Below are positions 1 to 13,448 of a stretch of DNA of 64,000 bases, piece by piece. Each line of letters opens with the position of its first letter. The first letter of the stretch is position 1. This DNA comes from Baylisascaris procyonis. Its lineage: Eukaryota > Nematoda > Chromadorea > Rhabditida > Ascarididae. Position numbers and translations under genes: made by a program. A model generated the notes under the pieces. The model searched no databases. It was not told the origin of the DNA and worked only from the letters and a program-made list of their open reading frames with translations. The stretch covers positions 6,223,501 through 6,287,500 of the forward strand of contig JAZARR010000146.1 of assembly GCA_037389465.1 (NCBI GenBank), read 5' to 3'.

Positions 1-584
1 ATGCACACTAAGGGGAGTGTGCACACAAACAGCCATCATGCATCTGCTCGCTTGCTTTCGGCATCATTCACGCATCATTTATCTGTGGTGCTGCGCCTTT
101 CGATGTGCCTCTTCCCCCCAACCCCTCGCCCGATAACAGCACACCGACCAACATTCGTTGCAGCTATTTGTCACTGCAATATGTGAAATTAGAGCGACTT
201 CAAATGCACAAAATGTCGAGCACTCGATGCCTTGAACGCTTTCTGAAGCATCTTCCGAGGCACACACAATAAAATTAAATCTTTTATGCTGCAAAACAAT
301 CAACTTAGGCGTGGAATCCCTTCATTCAAATGACAAGCCAGTGAAGTGCTCACACGTGTGTTCCATTCAATTTATACGCCAACGAACAAAATTTTGTTGA
401 TTGAACGTGTTGCAAATGAGTAAACAATCGAAGAATATAAGGATATACTTAAAACTCACAATACTTAGACCACAGCGTCGTTATGATGCTGTGCACATCG
501 CTGTAAACTTGAGTGTCACCTTTTCGAAATGAGAAACCCTTTGCCAACTAATATCTAATCTAACGGCGGAGTTTTGAATGAAGA

Positions 585-614
585 AGCTCCTTAGAAGCTA
601 GCTCCTTAGAAGCT
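585..614. repeat. 15-base perfect tandem duplication
   Basis: AGCTCCTTAGAAGCT occurs twice head to tail. Confidence 0.95.
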
Positions 615-3600
615 ATGCTGCCAATCGCGGGTTCTAGAATAAAAACAGAATATGTGTTCATCATAGAGTTTTTTATCTAACTGGGTGGCGACGGCGGGGA
701 TTATACGGGGTAGAGCCCCTACCTAGTTGAAAGACAGCGATAGATCCCGTTGAAATTGAAAGGTGCAATTTTCCTTTGGCAAAAATAGGAGAACGAAAAT
801 GAGAATTGGTCGCACTCATGCCGCACTCAGAAATCAAATCAAAGAATCTCCTGTAATTCGGATCAGCTAATTGGCTATTGGCTTTTCTTACTATACATCA
901 ACTGCAATTGATCTTTCTAGTCTTAATAACGTTAGATTTGAGAAATGTGTGTATCTTCTTTTTTCTTTATTCTTTATTGAAGTCCATCCTCATTACATCA
1001 AAATTTCTCAAATATAAGTAATAACACAATGAATATTTTACTGCGCTAATTTAAAAATGCATCATTTTTTGACCCATATGCTTACAACACTTTTTCTTAT
1101 ACATTATCGAAAGATAAGCAAAGAAAACCGTCTTGACAATCATCCAGTACTTATTTATTGTATATTGATATGCGATTTTGACGAACAATGAAGAATTTGT
1201 CCGCACGGAGGGATGAGCTCGTGACCTCTAGTTTTCTGGGCGAATTCTCTATCACTCAGCTATCAAATCAAAGACACGAACACTACGGAATCCCTGCTAA
1301 CATTAACGCCCTTGTCATAATGACTTTCTTGCCAGTTCAATTTTTAGATCTTTTCTTGCCAATAAACCCCTTCTTTATGGGCAAAATAAACGACTATTTT
1401 GTCAATTGTTGCATCATTGGAGAGGAATAAGTGGGAATGTGAAAGAATGTATACATTTCATCAATAGTATACTCTCTGTTGGCTGTTGGCTTTCGCAACC
1501 ATTAAATTATTGCGCTCCCTCTGCATAAACGTTTGATGATGTTCGTTCGCTTCGAATCGACAACACATTTGCGGCCGACTGACTAGTCATTCAGAAATCT
1601 CCTATACGAACGCTATCAACAGAACGAGAGACGTTGTCAAAATTACCTTAATGAGAAACTTGCTGGTAATTAATTCCCGTAGACAAAAAAATCAATTCCC
1701 ATACAATGGTGTTTGATAATAGTGCATGAATAGAATTGCACCATAAACAATAGCAATGAGGTGAAAATGTTGAATAATTAGATGGTGAAGTGTATGTTGA
1801 TTATTGGAATGTAAGGCTTTAAGTATCATAGCCTTTCTTCTACATATTGTTTCCACACTTCTATCTATCATGTTATGTATGCGTCATCGATGATGTGAAA
1901 CAAGATGTGCTCATCTAATGTGACTATTTCCTTTTCATAATAACACCTTTTTGTTGTAAAAAAAAAAAATGCATTCAGATGACCATATAAACACTCGTAA
2001 AGTCCATCTTCTCTATATTGACTTGTATTCGATGTTATTGCCGTAGCTACATGAAAACTATCAACGCTTATAATGGTTTTGGATTTAATTTATTTGTGCT
2101 CTATGATTTGTTTAAATGCTAAGATTGTAAAATGAAGAAAAAAAAAAATGTATTTCTCGAGTGGGAAAATTGCACTTATGAAAACTTTCACTTGTCACAT
2201 TATCTGCCTGAAGATCATAAAACCAATAAATTGCACTAAATGAATAAGTTTCTGTGAAATTGAAATTTTCGCCTCTAAAAACTAATGAAAAGTTCTTGAC
2301 TGTTATATTTTTAAAGGTCACTCTTCCTGCTCTTTTACCATTTAATATGATGGATGACAATATACAAAGGGATATGTTCGGCATACAAATTTCCGAATGA
2401 GCTATCAATACGATTAAGAAAAATAAAATGTTTCTATACAGCAATTATTTCGAAGCTATTATCATTGCCCGTATTCATAAATGACAAATGGAAACATCGA
2501 GTATTGTTTGCGTTCATATAAGACTGCAACATTATTGCGTTTTAATATGTTAATGATCGAGTAAAACTTCACTGAGCATCGAAAATGATCTTCTTTGATG
2601 ATTATATATTTCGAATGATATAAATCTAAAACTATTCTTTAGTAATAATGATAAAACTATTCTTGCTATTGCTGATTCTTTATTCTTTTACACTTTTTGG
2701 AGGATTTTTTATGTTCACTTTTTCAAATATCTATATTTAAAAAGTACGTTTTTTTATACATTTGTTGTATCTATATATCCTCATATTTATTTCTGCATGT
2801 TGTTCAATATCTTTTTTTCCGCAAGATTATATCGAAGTTATTGAAAATGATGATGAATTGCGAATGGAAAAACAAAAAAAAAATCTATAAAAAATTAACT
2901 TATTGAAATGTGGAATTCCACTATTTGATATTTAACTTGTTTGCTGTATTAAACGATGATATATTTCATTTAGCGTTTTTACTACATCCGATAATCAAAG
3001 GTTTTTTTCAGTGAATTTTTTAAATTTTTGAGGAAAATTTCCGTGGAATCTCATTTAACCTGAAATGTTTACATTTTATGAGGGAATTATCAATTGCAAT
3101 TCAATAATTAGACGATAGAAAAGAAAGATTATTGTGTGCTATGGTAATATTGGAGTAGAGAATTTCAATTTTCATAAATGTGATTTTCGTATTTGAAAAT
3201 TAAGCGCTTATTGACTCATCGATTATGCTTTGTTGTTGTGTAGCACTCAGCAGGTGGCAATTCGTCAATGAACATTTGCGTTTGCATGATGCAATTGCAT
3301 CAGCTGTATTTGAGTGGCAACCATCGTCAAGCAACAATGATCGTTGCATCCAACTGAGAGATGAGCCTTTATTGCATCGCCGAATGCTTTCGTCGGCAAT
3401 CATAAGTGCTTTTATTATTTATTATTTACTATTATTTAACATAAAATTCGACGAGTAGGACGAGAGAAGAATATACGAATACTAAATTTTTCTCTTTGTG
3501 GCAAGGGTTATTATTCCAAATGTTACGATACTTTCTTTGACTTATTCCTTCATCAAGTGAAAAAAAAAGAATTGAAAAACTGGTGATTAATGTGATTGAG

Positions 3601-4170
3601 TCAGTTAACGAGATATAAACAATTCGACGTAACGAGCACACGCATCATAATTGAAATTAATTTTCCTATATGGAACACACATCATTTCGGCTGATCGAAA
3701 ATCGTCGTAAATTCTCATTTCCACGCATTTTGCATTTCTTAAAGCGGATTACGATGACGTCACGTCTGTGTATTTGTATGTGATTGTATGCTTATGTTTG
3801 TCTGTCTTCACTTCAGACTCCACAATCATTGAGGCTAGAAAATTTACATAGAGTGCTGCGTATAATTTTAAATTTTTCAAGCATTCAGATTAGAAGAAAT
3901 TTGTAAGAGTGGTCGAATCGATCAGTAAATTAAGTGCATTATTGCGTACATTTTATGATTTTATGGAATTGATTGCTGTTTATAAAATTGCCTAGTAGGC
4001 AGATCGGAAATACACATCATACCAATCTATTTGACGGCCCAATTTCCCATTTGTGTCTTTTCACGCTTTCATGTAGCTGCTATGACTAACTGATTAAATC
4101 ATATAATGGAATATGTTTCGGATACAGGAGAGAAATCGAATAGTCATTGTTAAGATAAACATGATAGAAA

Positions 4171-4217
4171 AGAGAGAGAGAAAGAGAGAGAGAGAGGAAG
4201 GAGAAGGGAGAGAGAGA
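4171..4217. repeat. (GA)n-rich purine tract
   Basis: AG dinucleotides with AAAG, GGAAGG and GGG interruptions. Confidence 0.85.
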
Positions 4218-6724
4218 ATGATATTTATTCATAGAAGAACAAAGAAAAAATTACAAATCACAGTATGTTGTAAAGTAACATTGCCTCAGAGGTATTGTTT
4301 AAGAAATTGCTCACTGCTATGCAACGCTTGTTTTCTTTTATACTGCCACAGAAAGAAATTTATCCCCCCTTCCTCCCCCCCCCCCACCTCTCAAAAAAAA
4401 AAAAAAAATCCTTTAGATGATCAGTCTAAATCGTAATATTAAATATCATTAGAATCAAAAGACAGGTGGGGGTTGGCCATAATTTTAAAGAAAAAAAAAA
4501 TTATTATTTTCTTATTAGATAGTCGGATATAACGCTTAAAATCAAGTTTTTTTTTTTTCCAACAAGTGTAAAGATGAGATAAATGTTTCTCCGATGAGGG
4601 AATATTAAAAATAGTGAAGATTGAGTGTGAAGATAAGATAAAGATAAAAGGAAAAAAAAACGTTTTATTTTGCCAATTTCAATGTGGATGCGAATAAAAT
4701 TCTCTTCAATAACAGACAATTGACCGAAAATTTATTAGTTGAGCATTTCAACTGAGAATTTGTTAATTTGTCAGAATTTGTCAATTCTTCAATTTGTCAG
4801 AGTCTGTCAATTTCTTCAGAATTCATCTATCGCGGTTTATTGCTCATTTTTGGATGACTATTCTATCAGAATTTGTTAAAATTTTCGAAATATTCGTTTT
4901 TTTTGAGAGTTGATATTTTATGAAATATTTGAATTCTTGAGAAATTTTCCACTGCGAAAATTTTTCTTTCTTCAATTGCTCTAAATACTTTTCAAGATCA
5001 AACTATCGTTGAAATTCTTTTTATGTCACTCATCAAAAGCGCATAAAAAGGGAATAGTTCCATATAGAAACAATGTGCTATTAATGAAGATTAAGAACTT
5101 CATAATAATGTTACATTGCACATAATTGATTTAGATGTGTTGATATGTTTAGCGGCTCGTTGATTAGCACATATGCACCATGCTATATATTAAAGTTTTC
5201 TTTTTCATTGATTCTCTATGTGATAACGTTGCTCAACGAAAGTGATCGTAAAAGAAAAAGCAATCCTATAACACTTATTGTTCGTCGTTGTTTCTTCTAT
5301 TGAACGTGTCTTTTTTTTTTTTGCCGTATGAAATTGCAATGGAATTTTCGATTTTTGCATTTATTTTTATCAGTTTTGAGGATTTTCTTTTGCGTTTTCT
5401 TTTGTTTATCTTTAAAATCAATAAGCAAAGCCAGATCTTAGCAATTATAACTTTTAGGTCTCTCAAGTTTTTTCTTTCTGAGAGCAAGTATCCTTGGAGA
5501 CCCTCTCACCTCTCACCCGCTGTGTTTTCTTGATCACAGCCCGCATGCTTTATTGCTGAAACGATCGGATATGCTTCACCTCTAGCTTTTAATACAGTTT
5601 AGCGCTCCGAAAAGAACAGCCGGAAATTTTCGATTCCCCACCTTCAAATCTGTTAAATCTCACACAACCTTTTTCAAAAATGCAGCACAGTGTACTTAAA
5701 CCATTCGCGCGTACCCGCACATATATGCAGCTATGTGGGTAATTTTAGCTGTTCGAATGTATGATGTTGGTTGTTGTTGTTTTTTAAGACTACTTATATT
5801 CATAAACGTATACTACTTAGGCAACACAATTTTTAGCTATTATTAGTGCTCATGATAGTGTTATGTAAAAAATTTTTGTTGAGATATGAACATGCGGTTA
5901 ATTGTGGTCACTCCTATCTCTTTTTTTCAATGGCAAGTGTCCTCTTCAGTGCGCTATATTCACCGACATAACCGATAAAACGAAGCCTTGCCAAATACAT
6001 TTGAGAACAGTACTGTTGGTTTCAATCGATAGGAATCTTGTTGGTCGGTAGCAAAAGCCTTTCGGCTTAATTTTATTTAAATGTCCTCTCCATTGAATAA
6101 ATTATTGTGATCGGTTGGTTTACCTTCAAATTCAATTAATAACTTAGTGAAGAAATAAGATTTGATTAAGAGTAAAGGTTATAAGTTTATATATGAACTA
6201 GTCTTTGCTTATCGACTGTATAATGGTCCAAGTGCTACACCGCTTCCCACTGCAAATTATTACTCATCTTTGAGGAAAAGTTTTTTTTTTTCAAATTTTA
6301 GTCCAACTTTTTCGGAAACTAGCGCTTATTCGAAGAGGAATGTGAAGAAAGTTCATAGTTGCAAGCAGAAGAGTTCACATTTTCACACTATCAGTAAATT
6401 ATTCCTTATTCTTCTCAACGCCTGAAAAATTTCTCATTGAACCCTTCGCTCAATCCGAGAAGAAAATGGGCACACAAATGCCTTATGCTGTCATTCTTTC
6501 GATGGTGAAGCAATCATGGAAACTTCATCTACGCAGTCACGAAGTGATTAACGTTGAAAGATTGCAAATTGCTCCGTTAATCTAAAAAAATCCAACTTTA
6601 AAGCATATTTGCATCTCGAATTGCCGAAAAGAATCGGTCATCAGTTTAGTTAATCCAAAAGGCTAAGAAAAAATCGTAATTTTGACGCGAAAAGAGCAAA
6701 CTTTACTCTTAATGATGACATCCT

Positions 6725-7000
6725 TCAATAACACTTTTCCATGAGTGTTTGCATTAAGCGAGCTTGTTGGTGAAGCTTTGTGCTGCAATAGCTAAGTTGC
6801 GCATTCGTGTGAAACGGCGTGAAGAGAGCGAATGCGTTCGTAAACCTTCCCTCGAGGAGCACTGTGTAACACTTAACAATCCTATTCCAAATGTATGAAT
6901 TGACGCGAAAATAATGCAAAGTCTGAATTGTTTTGTTTAGAGCATCGAATTCAAATATGGACGTCGAATTATGAAGGTTTTGATCTCTACCATTTTCCAT
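6725..7000 (-). CDS. Candidate unrecognised frame, 91 residues
   Basis: ATG-started minus-strand frame (MENGRDQNLHNSTSIFEF...) ending LMQTLMEKCY. Amino-acid composition is ordinary, with no membrane span or known motif. It lies 75 bases downstream of the signal-peptide-like frame on the same strand. A chance open frame is quite possible in a region this size. Confidence 0.2.
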   Translation of the reverse strand: MENGRDQNLHNSTSIFEFDALNKTIQTLHYFRVNSYIWNRIVKCYTVLLEGRFTNAFALFTPFHTNAQLSYCSTKLHQQARLMQTLMEKCY

Positions 7001-7075
7001 GACTAATTTTTTTTTTTCAACACCAAATATCCTTATCTCTCATTTTGTATCGTTGACTTATCACATAATATAACT

Positions 7076-7354
7076 TTAATAACAGAGCAAAATATGTGAA
7101 ATGCTACAAAAAAAGGAAACTTTGAGAGAAGCAAAATATATGAAAAATGTTCGCCGCACGCATACATTTTTTTTCTTAGAAGCAGCCAATGGGATTCTAC
7201 GCGGATGGAAGTCGAGAGTAAAAGCTAAGCGGATTTCATTCCGGGATGGGTCTTTATGAGAATCAAGAGAATGCAGGGCTGAAAGGTATGCAGTGAAACG
7301 TGGAAATCCTGAAAGTAAGATAAGGATAATCAATGAGAGAGACGCCGTTCTCAT
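7076..7354 (-). CDS. Candidate small secreted protein, 92 residues
   Basis: ATG-started minus-strand frame. Residues 1-22 (MRTASLSLIILILLSGFPRF) look like a classical signal peptide: Arg, then a leucine/isoleucine core, then a small-residue region. The rest holds HSLDSHKDPSRNEIRL and FHPRRIPL, with basic pairs (RR, KKK) that could be processing sites. The C-terminal third is Phe-rich and may be read-through. A splice donor could lie at CCGC|GTAGAA. No known family. Confidence 0.25.
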   Translation of the reverse strand: MRTASLSLIILILLSGFPRFTAYLSALHSLDSHKDPSRNEIRLAFTLDFHPRRIPLAASKKKNVCVRRTFFIYFASLKVSFFCSISHILLCY

Positions 7355-8815
7355 CCCAAAAATCGGTGCTAAGTGGTATGAAATATTTCATAACATCGCA
7401 GGATGGATGGAGCGTGAATTTCGAGAAACCCTAACATCATTGTATTCAATCTTTCATTGCAACACTTTCTAGCAGTTTTCAATTATCGTGCAATGTAAAA
7501 ATCAAAGAATAGAATGAGGCGGATGCTTTTCAAAAACGCTAGATACTACTGCTGATATTTACGAGTAAAATAGGTTCTTTTTTAATAAATCGGGCAAGGG
7601 CTCAGTTCTATTAACGACTTAACCAGAAACGCATTCATGGCACGCTTATAGACAGTGGAGGTGGATGAAGTGTGTAGGGTCGATACGTTCATAATCCAAA
7701 ACCATTAATTGAGAAGCGCATTAGTTAAACTCATGCGATATAAGTTTTTTCACAATTTTGAGTAATGAGCTATTGCGAGTTTCGAGCGGAATGCGGTTGC
7801 GCCTAGATGCGACTATAAACAGTCATGTGACTTAAGCGAAAGCCCTTTTGGGATATGAAAGCTCTTTTGGGATTTGGGATTTACTCATCAACTAAATATC
7901 AGCCTTTTAAATTGAATTTGAACGTGCAGACTGTTCGTTTCGTGTTTAACAGATTTTATGCCTCTGAGCTTCTTGAGTTCTATAGTACAACATCTCAGAT
8001 AGACAGACTGATTGAGTGAAGCCATGTGGCGTTTTCAATTGCAATGCAATATGCGTTTTTTCAATAATGCATTACGCGCTTTTTCAATGATGCAATATGC
8101 GCTTTTCACATATTGTTCGTTTACACCATGTGCATCATAGATATTGAAGATATTTTGAGAGTGTGAAGAAAATAAAGAGCTCATAAACGATGGAGTAGAA
8201 TTTCATTGTTCACTCTTTTTCATACATTTGAAGAGTGCATTCTGGAACAATAGTTAAAGGCTATTCTAAATAACCAAATTGCGGAAGATCTGAGGAGAAG
8301 TTGAACAAGAGAGGGAAGCGATGTAATGCTCAAAAGAAAAAAAAAAATTTGAGCATTCGACGCTGAAGCGTTCAAGAATTTGAGAGCTCCAACGTCGAAT
8401 ATTTTTTTTCTAAACATTGAAAATCGAATTTAAACAAAAGCAAAAGCAAAAAAAAACAAAAAAATTCGAAGCGATGAGACATTGGAAGGAACGTTCAAAA
8501 AAAAAAAAACGAAAAATTTGCCTACATTCTTAGAAAACACTCAATGAGCATTTTTTAGATGATTTTTGCATAAATTAATAAAAATTTTGTAGAAATTTTC
8601 CACTTCATTAGTCGTTAACGTTTGCAAAATTTATTTGGGCGCTTGCCTTTTATGCGTTTTTTTTTGCAAATTTGTACTCTTGCGTACGTTTTGGATATCT
8701 GCATTATCAAAAAAGTGTGTCAATAATATGCACTGATTATCGTCCTCTCATTTTGTTTCACTTTTGAAAGCACCAAAACGATTGTGATGAAATTTTATGG
8801 TATACTGTAATTCAG

Positions 8816-10893
8816 AGTACACATCGAGCAAACTGTCGCTCCGACTCCGCAGGTTTTAAGCGATTTATCAACGCTTAAAAATGCTTGGAATTCGATTCGA
8901 GTATCGCAACCGCTTGAACCTGATCGGTGTTTCGAGATTCGTTGAGAGCAATATTAATGAGACTTAAATTTATACGTTAATTGTTTTTGGATGGAAACAT
9001 GTATTAGACTGCAAATTATTGAATACTCTAACATTAAGTAGCACCGCCTGCGGACGTATTAATCTATAGAAGTCAAGCTGCAAGTTTGGAGTTCCGGACC
9101 AACTCCATGAGCTTGGATGTGAACTGCAGGTGAACGTAGAGATGTGCAAATTTTGAATGTCAGCTGGTGATGCCACACAAAAATTTTCTAGATGGACATT
9201 TTATGAAGCAACAACGATGTCAACGTCAGCAGTTCAGTGTCGCAGCGGAACAACGGTCATCCACATCATGCTGTGGTCCCCCACAGCAGACAGCATTCCA
9301 CCACTAAACAGTCTTGGGGCAGCAGTGCCATCATGCTCTAACCCTCTTTACTTCGGTTCAGTTTGTACGAGTGGTGCCAAGGGAGCTCGACTCTACAGCG
9401 ACTTCAGAAGGAAGTGCTTATCGATTTGATGGAAAGGTCATCTACTGTTGCTGGGAACGATTTTCGTCACCAGAAAGATCAAGCATTCAAAGCATCTCTT
9501 GCTAGAGGTTTAACATTTGCTATTGAAGTCTCTGAGGCGCAGATGTCACAGCACCATTCACTTGAATCATCCCAACAGATGTATGTTAGTTTATAGTATT
9601 GGAACACTTGTCTGTATTGGAAGTGACCATGACGAAAGTGGTTCGTGCGGTAAATGGCCCATGGAAGAAGTGCCCAGGCATAGGTGTTTATTTATTTCCG
9701 CCAAAGCGAAAACATCAAATGGCGAATAGGGCCTGGCACGAGCTCCCACGAACTTTCCGGTTCCCCGTTCAACGCCATAAACTCCAAACGCTGACGTATG
9801 AGTGAGGAATTTGAAAAAAGCCATAGAACAGAACGTGCCCCCGCCACATAACATAGCCAACACTGGACATGTGTGTGCATATACACTATAGAAAGGTGTA
9901 ACTTTAAGACGGGCATCCACCGCTCGAATGGATCGACTTGCGGTGGTTAATGGCCTACGGAGCGCTGTTGTTGGGAGAATGGAACAGGAGGTGGGTTGGT
10001 TTCCCTCGAAGCCCTCCCCGATTGTACATTTGGTGGCGACTCAATGAATGTCGCAGTTTCGCGTTTGATCACGTCTGTGCCCATTGTGTGATGCTGATGG
10101 TTAGTGAGCACGACGGGCAGCGAGCACCTAGCACTCTATACGCACGCACGCTCGCGCATCAACTCACACTCTTATATTTTCGATTCTATTGTTCACACAA
10201 CAACACACGCGTTTTGCATATACCTCTAATTTATGTTGTTATGTTCAGAGGTGTGTGTGTGTTTTTATATCTTCTTTCAATTTGTGCGCACATAAAATCG
10301 GCATTTGCAAATCGTTGAAGTGTAATATTTACGAAATGTTTGTTATTAGTGAATTGTTCAACTTTTTTTGTTGTGCATGATGGCGTCAGTTGGTAATGAC
10401 CGTTATCACGGATCGATGCGGATGGATTGTTGTTGTACTGAAATAAATTTGTGTTTTGTGAAAATATTTGCCCCTAGTTTTAGCACAATGATGCGCTATT
10501 ACGATTCATAATCTAGGTTTTTTTTTTAAATTCGACTTCATTGCTGACGTTTTTGTCATCGTTGTGGATGGAGCATTACAGGAATATGGGGACAATTGAA
10601 GTTTCACATCAAAGTTTATGCAATAATTGAACTAGAAAACTTGTTATGTTTGTGTGAAGCTGTTATACGTGCATTATCCTTTCCCGAAAACTTCAATTCA
10701 TTGGACTTACGTCCTCTACTGATTCCCTCCTTTCGCCTTCAAAAAATGTGGTGTTGAAATGTACTAAAACTAATCGTCGTAAATCGATGTTGCAACTATA
10801 GGCGTGTATAGGCAAGTAGCTGACGCTCTGCGTCGGATAAACGAACATATTGTAGCATTAGAGAAGATGATCATTGCTCTTCCTGAACTGTAG
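8816..10893 (+). CDS. Candidate 3' end of an unrecognised small-exon gene
   Basis: A phase-consistent chain can be drawn: 8816-8852, 9070-9129, 9362-9507 and 10802-10893. Acceptors are AATTCAG, TCTATAG, GGTTCAG and ACTATAG; donors are CGCAG|GTTTTA, CTGCAG|GTGAAC and AGAG|GTTTAA. The last exon is the most convincing: VYRQVADALRRINEHIVALE followed by KMIIALPEL and TAG, with heptad hydrophobics and a purine-first codon bias. The third exon reads LQRLQKEVLIDLMERSS. The whole looks like a Ser/Arg-rich linker followed by a C-terminal coiled coil. Caution: at 9157-9430 all three plus frames are partly open, so the third exon's frame is uncertain. Upstream exons are not found and the family is not recognised. 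Confidence 0.35.
9157..10320 (+). other. GC-richer island with open frames in several registers
   Basis: This stretch is richer in G+C than its neighbours and holds overlapping open frames: 9157-9429 (+), 9363-9596 (+), 9599-9805 (+), 9938-10318 (+) and 9591-9920 (-). None resembles a known protein. An ATG at 9928 starts a 39-codon frame (MDRLAVVNGLRSAVVGRMEQ) with a possible donor GTGGGT after GAG. The island may hold exons of the candidate gene above, a promoter with first exon, or both. Confidence 0.3.
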
Positions 10894-11690
10894 TTAGTTG
10901 GTCGATCACCTGGTGCTTAACGACATAACGCATAGCGGGGTTCTTGGATGCAGCATTGCTAGCTGTGAACTTTGGTCAACGGAACTTGCGTCATTCAACT
11001 CTCGCCGTGTACGCCCCATTTCGAATATAGGCCGGCAGCGAAATCGAGTTCCCTGCAGCACTTACTGACTAGTGCCCACATTTACGCCACAACCCGCTAC
11101 CCTATCCTATCCCCCGCCTTTTCATTTCCCCCCTCCCTTCCTTAATTCCGTCTTAGTTATTTCCTCATCAGCAATTGCCTTTCTGCCATCTCCGTTTACA
11201 ACGCATCAATCGATACGCCTCCAACGTATCTTCACGCACCATCATTTAATTTTGTCAAGGAAATTTGAGTGAAATGTTTTAGAGTGACCTCTCTTCAGTT
11301 TCATTTCGAGTGGTATATTGATCACTGATACCTATATATGCGATCAATTTTAAAAATTAGTTCAACTCCATAGCCGATCGTTTTGTGGATAATTTTGCTT
11401 TTATAGAAAAAAAAAAAAACATTACCCAACGATTTATATATTCCACTATTTCATGTTTTTTCTTCACTTGTTGCACTAACACTGCATTTCGTATGCATAA
11501 ATACGTACTGCAAATTCATATATTATAATCAAGCGTGTATAGGCTTTAAATACAATAATAATATTTGTAAAAGTACATTGATCTGAATAGTCAATAAGTA
11601 ATTTGTATTCAATGCTTAAACAGAATGGTTCTATTGTTCATCTAGTATCGATAGTTGCCTATTTTGTAGCGTAAGTATTTGACGTTTTTT

Positions 11691-11713
11691 TTTGTTTGTT
11701 TGTTTGTTTGTTT
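11691..11713. repeat. (TTTG)n tetranucleotide repeat
   Basis: Five units of TTTG/GTTT. Confidence 0.85.
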
Positions 11714-11913
11714 CCCGTTTAATTAAAGTCATCGTAAAATTCAACAAAATTGTGAAATTTATTTCCTGTCTCATTGTTGTGTTAGTGATTTGTTCGTCGA
11801 TCAACAAACAGCTAATTTATGTCATCTGTTATGCGTATTCGTTTGCATATTTCATCAGAATACATTTGATTGCATTCTTGCTTAGCCGAATTCTATCAGG
11901 GAAGAGGGAAGGT

Positions 11914-11929
11914 GGGGGGGGGGGGGGGG
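11914..11929. repeat. G16 homopolymer in a purine tract
   Basis: Flanked by GGGAAGAGGGAAGG and GGAGGAG; one of a recurring class of G/C tracts. Confidence 0.9.
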
Positions 11930-12064
11930 TGGAGGAGTTACAAATCAACAAACAACGAAGTATAATTAGGCATCAAGATTTTCAGGTCTCTTGAGCGCTC
12001 AGTAGTTTGACGAAAAATTTTTTTCAACTGTAGCATATAAAATAACACCATAAAAAAAGATAAT

Positions 12065-12126
12065 TAGAAATGCATAAATTATTTCATAAATTATTAAGAA
12101 ATGCATAAATTAGAAATGCATAAATT
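12065..12126. repeat. Short interspersed direct repeats AGAAATGCATAAATT
   Basis: Three near-identical copies, at about 12066, 12097 and 12112, separated by related AT-rich bases. Confidence 0.8.
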
Positions 12127-12131
12127 AAATT

Positions 12132-12135
<4 letters not shown>

Positions 12136-12168
<33 letters not shown>
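12136..12168. repeat. (TA)n microsatellite
   Basis: 33-base TA run directly after three copies of an AGAAATGCATAAATT-like unit (12065-12126). Confidence 0.9.
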
Positions 12169-12170
<2 letters not shown>

Positions 12171-13430
12171 TTATATGGCATACCATGTAAATATTACAAA
12201 TAAAGTGAATAGCATTCATTTTGATATATTAAGGCTGAATTATTACAGCTATAGGTGTGTTTTAGATTGCATGATTTTTTTAAATACTAGATTATATGTC
12301 TCGTGGTGACACTACACCAAAAGATCCTCAAATCGGACTTCTACCATTTTTTGAATTTTTATCACATTTAATTTTTTCAACATACGTTCATAAGAAGCAC
12401 TCTATCCACTATATTTTGTTTTTATACCAAAAGCCCACTAGTCTTTATTTATGATTTCATAGTCATTTCTTTTATATTCCTCATTTTCTCATGTTTTATT
12501 TCCTATCTCCTCAACGATTATATGCTTTTATATTCTTTTATATGCTGCATTACGTTTAATTTTAAATATTAGAGCATTTAAACTGTGTCGTTCCTCTTTT
12601 ATTCTTGCCAATGTTTAGATTATAATTTTTTGATGTTGTTTTATTTTGTCTATGAAAGCTGCAAATAACGAAGAGTATCGACGCACGAATCTTCTATCAA
12701 CGTGTAAAATATTTACTGATTGATCCGGCTAGATCATTGAAATCCTTTATATAAACTAGTGAATGGGCAGATATTTAGAGCTGTAAATGAAACGAATTGA
12801 CAGTAACCTTTCGAAGTGTTATTTTTAGCGAAATGAAGTGTATGCGATGTTTAATCGCTTAAAGGGGCAAATAACACAACTAACGCATCAAAAATCATTA
12901 TGAACATTGAAGTGAAAATATTTTCGAGGGATGCGTCTATGGATAAATGTCTAACATTCTTAGAGGCGTTTTTTTTTTTGAACGATTCTTATCGTTAGTT
13001 TAACCATTGTTAAGTTATTGATATCGTTATCATGAGTTGATAAGTTTTTATTGACTCTTTGGTTTTATTTTTATCACTATGGAGCAATAAATTATGAACT
13101 CGTTTAATGATGCAATCTTATGGATTTTAAACCATCGGAGATGAAGCAATAAAGCACCTCATCGAACGAGATTTCAACTTTGCAGTGGTTGAAATCTTAA
13201 TTACGTTCACTGTAATATTTCAGTCTTGTTTTTTTTCGGAATTGTTGAGGGTATTTGTTTCAAAATGTATATCTGCTTCAGCAGTAAAAGAGATTATGCA
13301 AGAGTGTTTGAAGTCTCTGCAAAAAATTCAACTCTTCAATTTTTTGCTCGTATTTCACAAAGTTTCATTGGCAAAACGCATTTTGTTGGTCTCGGATGTG
13401 TATGTTCATAAGCTTATTTATATGTTTACG

Positions 13431-13448
13431 TGTCGGGTAGTTTCAACT
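13431..13448 (+). repeat. Dispersed repeat copy (TGTCGGGTAGTTTCAACT)
   Basis: An exact 18-base match to the minus strand at 33313-33330, with weaker similarity on both sides. Confidence 0.6.

Larger units (their letters stand above)
1..6724. other. Non-coding, AT-rich; no supported gene
   Basis: Only scattered short frames are open (for example 1188-1430 + and 2112-2444 -), none with clear splice sites or recognisable protein. A GC-richer patch at about 5490-5730 has no convincing exon and could be regulatory. Confidence 0.5.

Noticed and set aside
1803..1823. TGGAATGTAAGG resembles the start of miR-1
   Set aside because: No complementary arm within reach to make a hairpin.
2112..2444. 110-codon minus frame with hydrophobic start and sequons
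   Set aside because: No ATG, AT-rich composition, and about one frame of this length is expected by chance in a window of this size.
3201..3417. Possible MITE with AAGCGCTTATTG / CATAAGTGCTT ends
   Set aside because: The inverted ends match over only about 11 bases and no target-site duplication is visible.
4113..4436. 107-codon plus frame
   Set aside because: Composition is dictated by the GA microsatellite and the C/A homopolymers.
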